Source of the DNA: Polytrichum commune | Lineage: Eukaryota; Streptophyta; Polytrichopsida; Polytrichales; Polytrichaceae | DNA length: 64,000 nucleotides | Direction of reading: 5' to 3' | Assembly: GCA_950295325.1 (NCBI GenBank) | Contig: OX485805.1 | Location: forward strand, 22,247,501 to 22,311,500 | In this document: positions 36,198-47,945 of the stretch, one piece after another | Numbering within the stretch: position 1 is the first letter of the stretch | Layout: every line of letters begins with the position of its first letter | Program-made: the position numbers and the translations under genes | The notes under the pieces: model-generated | What the model saw: only the letters and a program-made list of their open reading frames with translations | What the model was told of the DNA's origin: nothing | Database searches by the model: none

Positions 36198-36966
36198 GAG
36201 CCTTTCGGTTAGAATTTCTCATCAGAAAGTAATTTTCTGTATTTTAATGAAAACTTCCACTAAAATATTTGGGGCCTTTCAGTAGGAATTCTCCTATTTT
36301 GTTGGTGTCACAGATTGGAGTCTTTTCCTTGATATGGAAGAGTACTTTGTAAAGGAGCAAGCAGGTTAGTCCAGAGGGTTACACAGACAGCATTGTTTTT
36401 GGCATACCTGAAGTAATGAATGCAGATCTAAAGACAGCCATTCTTAGATGTGGAACTCAGCAAAGGATATCATTCTTTTTAAGAAAAGGATACTCAGTTT
36501 GATGAGTAAATTGCAAGTTGGTGGTGGGTCAAGGGTTTGGGGGTTTCTTTGTACCTACGTTCATTGGCTAGTTTATCTACTGTACACTGCAACCTGTATG
36601 CAAGATTGCTGGGCTTTATGGAAATTATTGGAATGTCACAGGCCTTTCAGAATGGAATGCATACTTGAGTAAGTTCGACTTTGAAAAGTTCTGCCATCTC
36701 AGTTATCAAGGTATAGAAGATGGTATTGTGATTAATGTTCCACACTAAGTTCTAACCGTGCATCAATGAACCACTGTGGGCTGAACCATCTCAGAGGCAT
36801 AGAATGTGGAGGGTATGCACAACCAATAGGCCACATTAAATCAACATCCAAATGAACTAGTATGGGCCTGTCCTGTCCCAGCCTGTTGCAACTATGCATA
36901 CGTTTAAGCCCTGTAAAGGCTGAATTGAAATCTCCCCAAAATTGCCCCCAAAATTGCCTAAAACAC

Positions 36967-37189
36967 TACACTAAGTATGATATTTAGTGTGACTTACTAT
37001 TTGGAATTATGCAATGCTTTTATCTATTCACTATACATCTCATATTTTACCAACAAATGTTAGATTCATGGTTGGGACATTATAGAACATTGACAGCTTT
37101 ACTTGGTAAAAATTTATTCCAATAGTAAAAAGATATAGCACCATGTAAATCCAAATAGAAAGTCACACTAAATATCATATTTGGTATAG
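36967..37189. mobile_element. MITE family 2, copy 2 (223 bp)
   Basis: The left end CTACACTAAGTATGATATTT, continuing AGTGTGACT, matches the reverse complement of the right end CTATACCAAATATGATATTT, continuing AGTGTGACT, over 29 bp with few mismatches. The interior is AT-rich and non-coding. Confidence 0.75.
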
Positions 37190-37984
37190 TCCAATTCAAC
37201 AACTTATCAAAGTAAATCAGCATGGCATAATGATAGATTTGACCGATTGTAAGCATCTTTGTAAAGTTAGAATTGTTCACAAAACAATTGAGTTGTCCAT
37301 GTTTCCAAAACTAGAAGAATATAACACAGGCATGTATAATGGTATGATTGTGTCGCGGTGAGTGTCCAGAAATAAACATGCGTCTTGACCGTTTGGTGTT
37401 TAATGTGCATGGTCAAATCTGCACCGTCTGTCCAACATCTTGTTGTCAACGGCTGTCCATTTTGGAAAGATTGAATGTCAATGGTGGTGATGCCCATGCA
37501 CCTTTGTCATTCAACCCGTCCAAAATGTATAAAGGATAATGTGGATGTTTTTTTTAATGAAATATATATATTCCTATGGTCCACAAATAATAATCATATT
37601 TATTGTAGATATATGAAAAATATGTTTGTATCCATAAATTATGTTTAGTTGACTGAATTTAGCATGTACCCCTTTTAGGAACCAACTTGAGTATGAAAAA
37701 ACTGAGTGTCAATTTCGATAACATAACTTTAAAGTTAGATTAGAATTATCTATAAAGTTCCTTAAAGAGGAATGAATATGTGGGTTTGATCCTTCTTCAA
37801 GAAAACTTTCTATTAAGAGCTCGTTAGCTTGTCGTATATTGGAGACTATTTTGAAAGTTGGGTGAAACTTTTGAGACCTCGTTCTCTCACCTCTTAAACT
37901 TTGAGAGAAATTCTGGACCTAAAATAGGGTATGCGCATTGGATCCAACATCCTAAATCCCCTAGTGGTCTATGAAATGAAATTG

Positions 37985-38312
37985 ATTTTGAGGTCTAGGA
38001 AGCCAAAAAGGCTAATGGGATTGAAATACATCATGATGGTTTCAATCAGCTAATTATATAGAATGACATAGTGTGGCAGCCTCTATGAGATAGACGCCAA
38101 TGTCAACCTGATGGTCCAATTAAAAGAAATACTTGAAGCTTCCTACATAACATTATTTGGATCCATAACAATGATATGTGGGACCGAATGTGGGAAATAT
38201 TCCATAGAACATTATTATGGATATAAATAGTGTTATGTAGAACTACATTCTCAAATAATGAGGGAAACTTATTTATAATGAAGTTATACAAGGGACATTC
38301 CAACACAAAATG
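37985..38312 (-). mobile_element. LINE 3' fragment (same family as 46560-48790), interrupted by a MITE
   Basis: On the minus strand LECPLYNFIINKFPSLFENV is followed, after the MITE at 38146-38237, by a GSFKYFF.LDHQVDIGVYL segment. The plus-strand LINE at 48600-48790 has LECPLHITPLEISFYHF-type and FFQLDHEVDIKLYLL sequence in the same order (allowing frameshifts). This is the C-terminal tail of a LINE ORF2. Confidence 0.75.
38146..38237. mobile_element. 92-bp MITE with TA target duplication
   Basis: The ends CATAACATTATTTGGATCCA and, as reverse complement, CATAACACTATTTATATCCA form 28-bp terminal inverted repeats. TA flanks both sides (38144-38145, 38238-38239). Removing the element and one TA restores a continuous LINE reading frame across the junction, so the empty site is known from the sequence itself. 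TA duplication fits the Tc1/mariner group. Confidence 0.85.
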
Positions 38313-38789
38313 TGCTCATGCAAGGCTAGCTTGGCCCACCTATCCTAGTAGGACAAGCTAGAGTAGGATTTTGAATAGCCCAACACCACTATTAGTGCAT
38401 GGTAATTTATGCATACAAAAAACTTGGATCACTTTGTGTATCTTTATATAAACTCTAAGTTTGGGACTAAACCCATGGTTTCATCTCCTTACATATTTAC
38501 AAATAGCTCTATTATCCAAACTTCTTCCCTTGTTTTTGAAACTTGTGAAATGAAGATTTTTTCTGTGTAAGAAAATGAAGGCAAAAAGCGTTGTGTCACC
38601 GTCATTTAGGGGATGACTTTACCAACGTTTCGCAAATATCGACTTTAAAATAACAAGTGGGTAAGGGGTAGGTATTGAAACAAAACCAAACAAAAGATAC
38701 CCAACATGTCATGTTATTATAAATATGCATAGAATATCCAAAGATATTTACTAGTAGGTGACTTTACCATGTAATGGTATATGTGCAAC

Positions 38790-39060
38790 TATAAAGTGGG
38801 CATCAATAACTTGTTGGGACTAAAGGATGCAACATAGCTTGGGGTTTGTGGCATCTGTGTGAACTCATCCATCGTGGATGAAAGGGCTCTAGTAAATAAA
38901 ATCTTCCACATGTCAAGGTCACTTCATTTCAATATAGTCCTATTAGACTATTTTGCATTTTCTTATGTTATTTTCAAAGTTATTTATTTATTTATTATTA
39001 TAGATATTATTATCATGTGTTTTTAGAGAGTGTGTTGTGTTTTCACCTTTTGAATGGACG
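38790..39060. repeat. Diverged direct repeat (partner 39065-39225 plus 40557-40680)
   Basis: Shared landmarks are TTGGGGTTTGTGGC against TTGAGGTTTGTGGT, GTGTGAACTCATCCATCGTGG against ATGTGAACTCAACCATCGTGG, GGGCTCTAGT against GGGTTCTAGT, and TTTTCACCTTTTGAATGGAC against TTTTCACCTTCCAAATGGAT. The second copy is split by the transposon at 39234-40548. Confidence 0.6.
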
Positions 39061-39233
39061 ATTTTACTTAGGCATCAATATTGGAAATATAAGATGTGCC
39101 ATGGCTTGAGGTTTGTGGTGTTTATGTGAACTCAACCATCGTGGATAAAAGGGTTCTAGTTAAAAACGAGTTTGTAAAGCGTTGAGGGCCAATTCAATCC
39201 ACTTTAATCCTACTACACTAATTCGCGGTCTCT

Positions 39234-40548
39234 CTCGGGGGGGGGGGGGGGGCACTGGCGAAAAACGTAGGAACTACGTGCGATAAAATATAGGGTCTTG
39301 TATAAAAATTTGGCGTAAAATTTGTAAATTATTAGATGTAGTATAGGGTGCTTTGGGATTGTGAAACATGATTATATGTAATATAGCATTTGACAAAACA
39401 TGATTAAATTACCTAAGTGGTACATATAAAATAGCATGGAGAAAAAGCGATAGTTTCAAAAATTAAATACTTTGCTACCAAAATATGGCATGTTCTATAT
39501 AGGAAGGGTTCAAAAGATAAGGGTGAAGGTTGGTACTAAGTGGGGCAATTGTTGGCAACCCATTGACTTGATGAAACGTGTAGTCCAGAACGGAAATAGA
39601 GAAACGCTCTTCCCAACTGCTATGGCTTACCTCCATTGGTTCAAAAAACAGCCGGGTCTCAACAAATATAAGTATGTTGAGAGTGGTTGTGTGTGGGGTT
39701 GATATGGATGCTATTATCTCAACTGTGTCTATACTGTATGAATCAACTAGCAAAATCTACACCTTAGATGAGGTAAATGCAAACTCATTGAGTGAGTTCA
39801 TTTCAAATAAAAAATAAAACCTGCTAAATTTGTACTATCTCACACATGTGGAGATATAATTTGGAAAAAGGCTGAATGATCATTAGTATACCTTGAAATT
39901 TGTAGTAGTCATTTCAGTTCGAGTACCCTCATATCTCCCACATGTGTAAATGGTAGCCTAGCTAGTTTAGGTGGATTTTGCTTGCATGACGTGGGATTTT
40001 CCTCCAATGTGTAGGATTGGAATATCAAGGCATCAATTGTAGGGATTTTGCAAACCTTGTAAATGTGACTTTGAGACACATGTGGCTGGCCTGTTCCCTA
40101 AGACCTCAAGGTTTCTAACTGTGTTATCCAACACAACTTTTATTCGTTGGCTCGTGTTGCTTTATGACATGTAATTGCAATCTTTTGTTGTTATTGTTTA
40201 GTGTTTTGCTTTGCCCGGACTTCAGTGTGACCTTGAACCCTAAACCCTAGTAAATGTTTGTTTCTCTTACTTTGTACATGTGCTTCTAACAAAAATTCTA
40301 CTGTATCATACACTTTAAGGAATGGGGGCAATCAGGGGAAAAAAATACATATAAATAATATAGGGTACCATAAAATCAACCATCCAAGAATTTATAATTA
40401 CCAATAGGGTGCAAATAATCACAACAATTTACCATTATTTCAAAAATTAGCATCCCTTATAATCCTTTCTCATAGGTAAATAGCCCCCATTTTAATAGGT
40501 CATTATCGCAGGTGTATGCAAAATATACAAGGGAGTGCCCCCCCCGAG
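39234..40548. mobile_element. 1.3-kb non-autonomous transposon with poly-G terminal inverted repeats
   Basis: The left end is CTC followed by a run of about 15 G and CACT; the right end is AGTG followed by a C run and CGAG, giving near-perfect inverted ends CTCGGGGGGGG..CACT. An exact 8-bp direct repeat CGGTCTCT flanks the element (39226-39233 and 40549-40556). An 8-bp target duplication is the hAT hallmark. The interior is AT-rich with no transposase-like frame (the longest frame is 92 codons and not recognised). Confidence 0.8.
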
Positions 40549-41166
40549 CGGTCTCTAATGTCATTTTTGGAGCCTTTAAGAATAAAATAAAACTAATTTT
40601 GTGCTCTCAAATAGTTTTGTTGCATTTTCACCTTCCAAATGGATGAGTTTACTTAGACATCACTGATCCGGAATTCGAAACTAGACTAAATGAACCTACT
40701 AGTGTTGTGTGGAATTAATTAGCACGGGCCATACTAATTTTTCAGTAAAGGTGGAAATAATGTGAGTTCCATGACCAGGGGTATTTCCCTAAATCTTAGT
40801 GAAGAATCCCGTTCAACATATTGAATATAAATTGTAAAACAAAAATAGAACAAATAAAAAGAATCACCCACATTAAAATTCTAGAGAAGATTTAATGTGG
40901 GCCATGCTAACTTTTTCCATTAGAGCCTTGGCATGGTTTGAGAATCAATATGGCCCACATTGATTCTCATTTATGTGTGGGCTCATAGAAATTGCTGTGG
41001 TCCATAGTAATAGGAGCATTATTTAGTTTACTGTACCCAATCTCTATAAAGTGACTTTACCATTGGAACTGGAAAATGACGAACAGTTGCATTCATCTCC
41101 GACCACATAGCAAGCGTTGAGTGGGAGGGAACAACGACGAGTGAATGAAAAAGGATTGAAGCTAAA

Positions 41167-41192
41167 CCCTAAACCCTAAACCCCTAAACCCT
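41167..41192. repeat. Interstitial telomere-type repeats (telo-box cluster)
   Basis: Three to four AAACCCT units in a row (AAACCCTAAACCCTAAACCCC then TAAACCCT). A shorter pair is at 40237-40250 and two more near 52131-52153. AAACCCTA is the complement of the plant TTTAGGG telomere unit and also acts as a telo-box promoter element in plants. It lies about 1.2 kb before the NAT pseudogene exons. Confidence 0.85.
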
Positions 41193-42352
41193 CGGACAAG
41201 CATTACTATTAGTGTTTATGGCGGCCAGTTGAAAGAACAATCAGAAATTGGAGGAGTTATCTTGGGTCATTTCGAACAAAGACATATTCTCGAGTTTATC
41301 ACAGTTTAAGAGTCTTCATTGAGAAGCTCATGCATCGTGTAGTGGAGTCGACTTGATCGACCCTAGTTTCTCAATGTGGGAAATCTCTCCACGAGATTAT
41401 CAAGTAACATTATGGAAATAGAGTTTTCAGGGGCTTTCCTAAGTTTTGAGCTCAGCTGATCCATTGCACTCTTTTGTGTCCAGGTTGACTCATTGATGTC
41501 CTTTTTGGCGCTGGTGATGCTACAAAATGCAATTAGTTTCAACTCAATCTGTGGAATGTAAGTATAACAGTGCTCTTTACTGTATCAAGTTCTGGTGATT
41601 CCATCCATTTATTTCATCAACAAGGTCGTGAATACTTTATGATGGGAATTTGGTCAGCGCATGCAAAACAGCGGGTTCTGTTTTGTTGCCATGAATATAG
41701 GAAATTTGAGTTACAGCAGAATCATGCAAGGAAGGTCGAATCTTTGACATATTTATCCACCCTAAGTACTGGTGGTCATCATCTTGTTTGAGTTAGTTGT
41801 CGTTCCTTGATAGTGCTTGGTAGGCTGTTCTTCTTCTAGTCATTTTTCAGTATTGAAGCCATGTTGTTGGCCGATGTGGTGTTTTGGGGCATTCCTGGGA
41901 GCATCTCTTGGCAGTATACACACTTGCTGTGTGGTTTGTTGCTGGATGTGGTACTCAAGTTATTTGGCCACAGAAATTTCCAAGTATATGCGGTATGTGC
42001 TAATGGTCTTATCCTGTGATAGTTTGGAATGTGGATTGTGTTTTCATTAGATTATGCTAATTTGGATCTTATTGTGGGTGTTTCTTTTAAATTATTTTGC
42101 GCTTGTTACATGATTTGTCGCCATTAATGGTTGTACATGCTATCTTCATGTCAGAGAATGCTAGCTCTCTTCCATTGCAGTATTATAGGGATTTTCACCT
42201 TGAAGGATGCGTATTGGGGATTCTTAATTGAATAATGGGATTCTAGATTTTTGCAGTGTTTTGAGCTGTTGAAGGTCTACATGTGAGACCTGTCTCCATT
42301 TACATACAATGGATTTCATGTTGCTAAATATCTTCTTGCACATATACTGCAG

Positions 42353-42785
42353 GTGCCCCTGGGATTGGCGATAGTGTGGACTTATGCATTCTTACTTACA
42401 GAGACCAAAGATTATACTTATAAGAACTGTGACTTCAACTTGCGCAATAACTCTACATGTATATTAACACCAGCAACAATGACTTGGAATTTGAGGGTTT
42501 AGGGTTACAGAATAATCTTAGATGGAATCATGCTGAATGACTGACCAATGAATATGTTTGCAGGTGAATTTTGTTCTTAATACCATATTTTCTTTGAATA
42601 TGGCGATTGCATTCCTTGTCGCGTTTTTCCTGGACAACACTGTTCCAGGAAGTCGACAAGAAAGGGGCACTTATGTCTGGAGCAAGTGAAGGACAACCAG
42701 AAATGAACCGGCTGTGGTGAAAGAGTTTGGCCTACCCTTTGGATTGCGTAGATTCTTTACCTTGTGTAGATGGGTTGGCCTTTGA
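42353..42785 (+). pseudogene. Nucleobase-ascorbate transporter (NAT) pseudogene, C-terminal exons
   Basis: Exon-like block 42353-42496 (after ..CTGCAG) reads VPLGLAIVWTYAFLLTETKD, a NAT membrane segment (usual form 'IVW.YA.LLT'). Block 42564-42785 reads FVLNTIFSLNMAIAFLVAFF then LDNTVPGSRQERGTYVWSK, a TGA stop at 42687-42689, and on in frame NEPAVVKEFGLPFGLRRFF and CRWVGL. The last part is the conserved NAT C terminus, in which a Gly codon normally follows the YVWS region, so TGA is a probable G-to-T nonsense change. Only about 65 bp separate the two blocks, although some 200 residues of transporter core belong between them. Internal deletion plus the stop codon mark a pseudogene. Decayed upstream exons may lie in 41560-42000 but cannot be read with confidence. 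Confidence 0.7.
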
Positions 42786-43709
42786 TATCTGTATTAAAAA
42801 TTTAAACACCTAGAATTAACTCACTCACGAGACTAGCGCCTAACTGCTACGGCATGAGATTCATAAAAGTCACAAAAGAATAGACATTCATGATGTGGGC
42901 CAAAACCTCAAGGAACAACACCTGTAGTTAGGCGATAAAGTGACCACTCGGTCTTTATCTCTGACATTTTCAAACCCCCTGATTTCCATTTGTACGTTTT
43001 GAAGCACAATGAAATCAATTTATGGTTGGTTCTACCTCAATGAAATGTGTCCTGGTGGATTTATGTTGCCATGCCGGGAATGTCTTTCTGATTTCAGGAC
43101 ACCTTGTATATTCTTCCATAATTGTACCAAAAAGAGAAGTAAAAACTAATCTTAGCTTATCAGGCCTATATCCAAATTGCTACTCCCTATCAGAACTATG
43201 TGTTTACTTAATTTGCATGCCTATCACTCTAACTTTACACACAAACCCAATGTGCAAGAAAATGCACTTAATTGGTTGAGATGACCATGACATCAATCTG
43301 TGAAAGAGTTTTCACTAACAGTTTCGTTTGTGGATCCATAAAGAAGGTATCTCCACCTACTATCTACATTGTACTTTCGAAGCGTATCAGACTAAAAAAA
43401 TGTCACAAATACATTATATTCACAAACTGTAAGTTCAAAAATAACTTCACTTAAGTTACATCTCTATCACTCAACTACGGCCCACAATTCACTGTAGTGA
43501 CTGTCTATATAGTCATTTATGTAAGCAGAAACATTCTCAGGCTTCGAACACAACAACAATCTTTTGCGCATTCCTCCAGAGTCAAAACAATATATCTACC
43601 TTTGTAAATTTTCTTGGTGAGAACTTTCCTCCGTCTTCGCCTTTTGTAAGAATGTTTTTTATTATAAAAAATGATGCAATTCCAAGCTACCAACGTAGTT
43701 CTCATTTTT

Positions 43710-44623
43710 CTAATTTTATAAAATTTGTGCATAACTAATCGTCCATGTAAGTTACACAATGCATATGTTTTGACATAAACATATATATCAATTAATATAA
43801 TTTGTGATTAATGAAGTGATGTTATTGCTGGGCCTAAACCCAGAAAGCTACAAACCCTCATAACTTTTGCATACGACGTATCCACAAAAAATTAAGCATA
43901 CTCCTAGAAGCGCCTTACAATAGCGCTTCTAGAGAGCTTACAATCAAAGAATTCAGAGTCCATATGAAAAAGATATGAAGGTTTGAAGCTTGCTGGGCCT
44001 AAACCCAGAAAGCTACAAACCTTCATAACTTTTTCATACGACGTACCCACAAACAATTAAGCATACTAATAGAAGCGCCTTGCAATTGCGCTTCTAGAGG
44101 GCCTACAATCATAGAAATCAGAGTCCGCATGAAAGAGATATGAAGGTTTGAAGCTTGCTTGGTTTAGGCCCAGCAAGCTTCAAAGCTTCATATCTTTTTC
44201 ATATGGACTCTGAATTCTTTGATTGTAGGCTCTATAGAAGCACTATTGCAAGGCGCTTCTAGGAGTATGCTTAATTGTTTGTGGGTACGTTGTATGCAAA
44301 AGTTATGAAGGTTTGTAGCTTTCTGGGTTTAGGCCCAGTAAGCTTCAAACCTTCATATCTTTTTCATATGGACTCTGAATTCTTTGATTGTAGGCTCTCT
44401 AGAAGCGCTATTGCAAGGCGCTTCTAGGAGTATGCTTAATTTTTTGTGGATACGTCGTATGCAAAAGTTATGAGGGTTTGTAGCTTTCTGGGTTTAGGCC
44501 CAGCAATAACATCACTTCATTAATCACAAATTATACTAATTGATATATATATATTTATCTCAAAACATATGCATTGTGTAACTTACATGGACGATTAGTT
44601 ATGCACAAATTTTATAAAATTAG
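43710..44623. mobile_element. Fold-back element, 914-bp near-perfect palindrome with four internal units
   Basis: Arms 43710-44160 and 44172-44623 are inverted copies meeting at GCTTGCTTGGTTTAGGCCCAG. Inside each arm a unit of about 170 bp occurs twice head to tail, so the order is two plus units then two minus units. Each unit starts near GGGCCTAAACCCAGAAAGCT, contains TTGCATACGACGTA, AATTAAGCATACT and the small hairpin AGAAGCGCCTT.CAATAGCGCTTCT, and ends GATATGAAGGTTTGAAGCTT. The outer 117 bp of each arm form the terminal part. Structure fits a fold-back transposon; the RNA or single strand would form a long hairpin. Confidence 0.9.
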
Positions 44624-45083
44624 AGAAATAACTAATATGACGAGGTTCAAAAAAGAAGTACATGAACGCATTCGAATAAGACGTACGCAACAATTTCAAT
44701 CATGGGATCGATCGTGGTCTCACAGAAGTGATATGCATGATTCTTGGACAAAACATAGGAATTCTTTTTTCAAACATTTATATTGTTATGGAATATGTGG
44801 CATGACAAAGATGGGTAATCGTAAACAACAATATCGATTAGTACATAATTCATACACCGATGCAACAATGCCCACCCAAGGCTCTATCCCATATGGAGCA
44901 ACATACGCATATCTTGCAGACTTCACAACCAACGCCTTAGGTGACAAAATGATTATTTGTACTCGAATGTCATTCAAAGAACAAACCTCCGAATGCCCCT
45001 TATGTGGAGTACAACTCACCAACATATATGAGATTCATGCGCCCAATTTGTTGGATAATAGAAGTGTGATCAGAAGGCCATAG
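44574..45083 (+). CDS. Unidentified ORF of 169 aa overlapping the fold-back arm
   Basis: The frame starts in the right arm of the fold-back element (MCNLHGRLVMHKFYKIRE) and continues 460 bp past it. It has a basic N-terminal part (KKEVHERIRIRRTQQFQSW), an aromatic-rich middle and a late ECPLCGVQL motif (one Cys-x2-Cys pair). The first 17 residues also occur in the left arm in mirror position, so the start lies in repeat DNA. The length and composition are unusual for chance in AT-rich DNA, but no family is recognised. It may be a transposon-carried fragment or a decayed host exon. Confidence 0.35.
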   Translation: MCNLHGRLVMHKFYKIREITNMTRFKKEVHERIRIRRTQQFQSWDRSWSHRSDMHDSWTKHRNSFFKHLYCYGICGMTKMGNRKQQYRLVHNSYTDATMPTQGSIPYGATYAYLADFTTNALGDKMIICTRMSFKEQTSECPLCGVQLTNIYEIHAPNLLDNRSVIRRP

Positions 45084-45399
45084 TACAATTTAAGTATGTG
45101 CATGGATATTGAGTTTCGCATATTAGAGTTATCCTTTAATTTAATGGGACTTTTTTTTTAGAGTTGGTCCCCCATGATTTTTCGTTCGGTACGAAGGTTG
45201 AGATTCGTCAACTTCATGCTTCGCCAACTTCCTTGCGGACTTCTTCTCCCACTAGCGGTGGGCCTTTGGCCCCTAGCGGCTCGTTTGTATGGCTTTGGTA
45301 TTCCAAACCATCAATTTAATCATGTTCTTCATGTATCTTACTTGAGGACAAAAGTTCCGCTATCGCTATGCCTCTACCCTTAGTAATTTTTGTAAGGAG

Positions 45400-45975
45400 T
45401 GTTTTTTTTTTTTAATTTTTTTAATTTTTAATGATTTTGTTCAAATTAGACTTTATCTCCAAAACTTTTTCTTGGAGACACATGTTAGATGTTTTCCTTC
45501 GCCTTGGAGCCTCTCTTTCCGAATCCTTTGTAGAACCATCATGTGAACTACCTTCATCACCGGGATCATCGGGGATTTTAGGCGAAGATGCCTCTTGAAT
45601 CGCATCCTTGAATTTGCCCTCCAAACATTCTCCTATTAGATCATTTTTTTTGACTTCCTGATCATTACCCGAATCTACAACAATTTTACTTACTTATTTA
45701 TTTTAAAATTTTAACTTTTTTTTCAAGGCTTCCTATTCGGACCACCTTTATCAACTTGAGCATCTAACTCTTCAACTGTCAACATAGTTGGCTCCTCATT
45801 TTCCTCAAGTTCTTGTCGTTGTAGTGCGAGTTCATCCTTCTAGGTCCTCTTAGGGTTCGTCATGGTATTCGTCATGTCCGCGCATTACCACTATCCTAAG
45901 TGACCTAGGCACTTATTTGCAACCATTACACCGAGCTAAGTTCTACTCTAATACCACATGTATTGTATCTCTATG
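45400..45975 (-). mobile_element. Degraded LTR-retrotransposon fragment (tentative)
   Basis: On the minus strand, near 45956, the sequence ACATGTGGTATTAGAGTAG resembles an LTR end (CA), a 2-bp spacer and an initiator-tRNA primer site (TGGTATCAGAGC). Downstream (lower coordinates) are a hydrophilic frame at 45421-45624 (DAIQEASSPKIPDDPGDEGS) and a purine-rich segment. No protease or polymerase motif was found. Confidence 0.35.
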
Positions 45976-47559
45976 TTACATTATACCTGGACAAACCCAC
46001 AACACATATTAATGTGCTCCAACTCTCCTTAGTCTCCTAAGGTTAGTTCACTTTCTCTTAGAGTCTCACACAACTCAACCCACGAGCCACTACTACTCAG
46101 CCCAACCGATTAGTATTCGCGGTTTTCCTACGCCTCCAAGGCGTGCTGTATGTGAGTTCCCACCCTAGATCCTTACCGTGCGATGGAGCCCAGCTACCTC
46201 GCACCCTTCGCATCCACATTTGGGTACATGCCACCCTATCACTTGTGTTAGTCAACCTGCATAATACAAGTCTCTCAACTGGGTTCTGCCCTTGCACACC
46301 CAAAGGTCATGCCCACACTGGATGCAACCCAGTCACCTCGGTGTCCCTTTGTACTCGAGGAATCATACAACCACGACCGTGTCTTCCATTGTATATAAAT
46401 GTTTGGCTATCTAGGATGATAAAACGTGTAGAACTATATGCACACAATAAGTACAATTTACCATTACTTAAATGCTACAACATTATTTAAATGACCTTCA
46501 AATCTAGTGAAAGAAATTCCCTAGGGAACTGTAGGACTATTTATGTTGGGCACAATCTTTGCCAAGCTCTATGGCTCCATTTTAGAGACAGTAATGAGTC
46601 GATGGGCGGATGAAAGGGATTAGAGCGAGAGGACAAGAAAGTTTCAGCGAAGGTAGATCTATTGTGCACCACATCCTTACATTACATACTTTAATTAAAG
46701 AGGAAACATTTGAAGGTCAATGTCTCGATTCCCATTTTGTTGATTTCAAAAAAACTTTTGCCATAATTCCACTTGACAAGCTTTGGGAATGCCTCCAATG
46801 GTTAGGCATACCATGTCTATTACAACAAGCTTCAAAAGCCACGTTTATCACACTTTATGCAAAATTATGAATCAATGGTCACACATATGGTGAAGTAATG
46901 TCTAACATCAATGTTAAACAAGGATGTCCCCTTTTCCCCCACAGTTTTGGCTTGTACATCGATGAACTTGAAACATATTTGGACGAGATGAACGGGGATT
47001 CTCCATGTTTAACCAATATGGTGGTTGCCATCTTTCATTATGTTGGCAATGTTATTTTGCTTTCTAAATCCATGAGCATGGCTACAAAGGATTCTGAACA
47101 AACTACATGAGTTTTGCACTTTTTCTATCCTTGAAGTCAATATATTTAAAACCAAAATCATGATCTTTGGCCGCAACAAGAGGAAGCTAAACCATGAGGC
47201 ATTTTCCCTAAACAAAGAACAATTTGAGATAACCCACGAATATAAATACCTTGGGATTGATTTCCATTCACATGGTTACTTTGAGCCATTGAATAAAAGG
47301 TGAAGGATTGCAAGTATGAAAGCCTTGATGGGCACTTTAAGGAAAGAAGCAATAGTTGGAGTCACATGTTGGGAACTCAAATCCCATCTAGAAGGAGAGA
47401 CGCCCATAACCAATCACTTGAGAGAAGTTGCGCCAAATCTAGAGAAGTAGAAGGTAGTGCACACTTTTCCCCATGTAGGATGCTAGAATTAAGGAGGATT
47501 GCAATTTTTTTGTAATTTTATTCATTAAAATAAATTTATTATGGAATTTTGACGTCAAA

Positions 47560-47945
47560 TGTTAGCTCAAACACATTACTAATGTCTAGATATGGCATAA
47601 CTATTCATTTTGAGACGAATTCCTCCTCACTTTAGCACTCAAAACCAAGGACATGTGTTATGGCACTATCAATTCCGTGGTGACTATAATTGAAGTTGGA
47701 GAATAGGGTTAGTTTCCATGAAAGCCACTTCGCACACCATATCCTAGTGAAAATGTAGATTCCACATGGTGGCATCTACATTTGCACTAAAATGTAGTGG
47801 GTGAGCGGCCTGCATGGAAAGTAACCCTTAGAAATTGTGGAATGTGGAACCTTATCTTAACCACCCACGAAAATTATTTATCAAAATTCGTCCCAACGTG
47901 ATCAAAATTATGGCACCCTATAGATTCCCAATGGGGTCTTGATTG
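47560..47945 (-). repeat. Repeat family D, copy 2, splitting the LINE
   Basis: Reverse complement matches 56110-56300 and 56760-56830: ATTCCCAATCAAGACCCCATT, GGTGCCATAATTTTGATCA, TTTTCGTGGGTGGTTAA, and ACACATGTCC..GTTTTGAGTGC, GCTAAAGTGAGGAGGA. It separates the RT part of the LINE from its C-terminal part. Confidence 0.7.
47704..47830. mobile_element. MITE of about 127 bp within repeat D
   Basis: TAGGGTTAGTTTCCATG at the left and the reverse complement of the right end, TAAGGGTTACTTTCCATG, are inverted. The similarity extends through GCCACTTCGCACACC against GCCGCTCACCCAC. Related ends occur at 56268 and 56700-56752, and near 30312 and 30614-30650. Confidence 0.65.

Noticed and set aside
41560-42050. 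Possible upstream exons of the NAT pseudogene
   Set aside because: Some hydrophobic stretches look transporter-like, but no frame holds a NAT motif without several assumed frameshifts.
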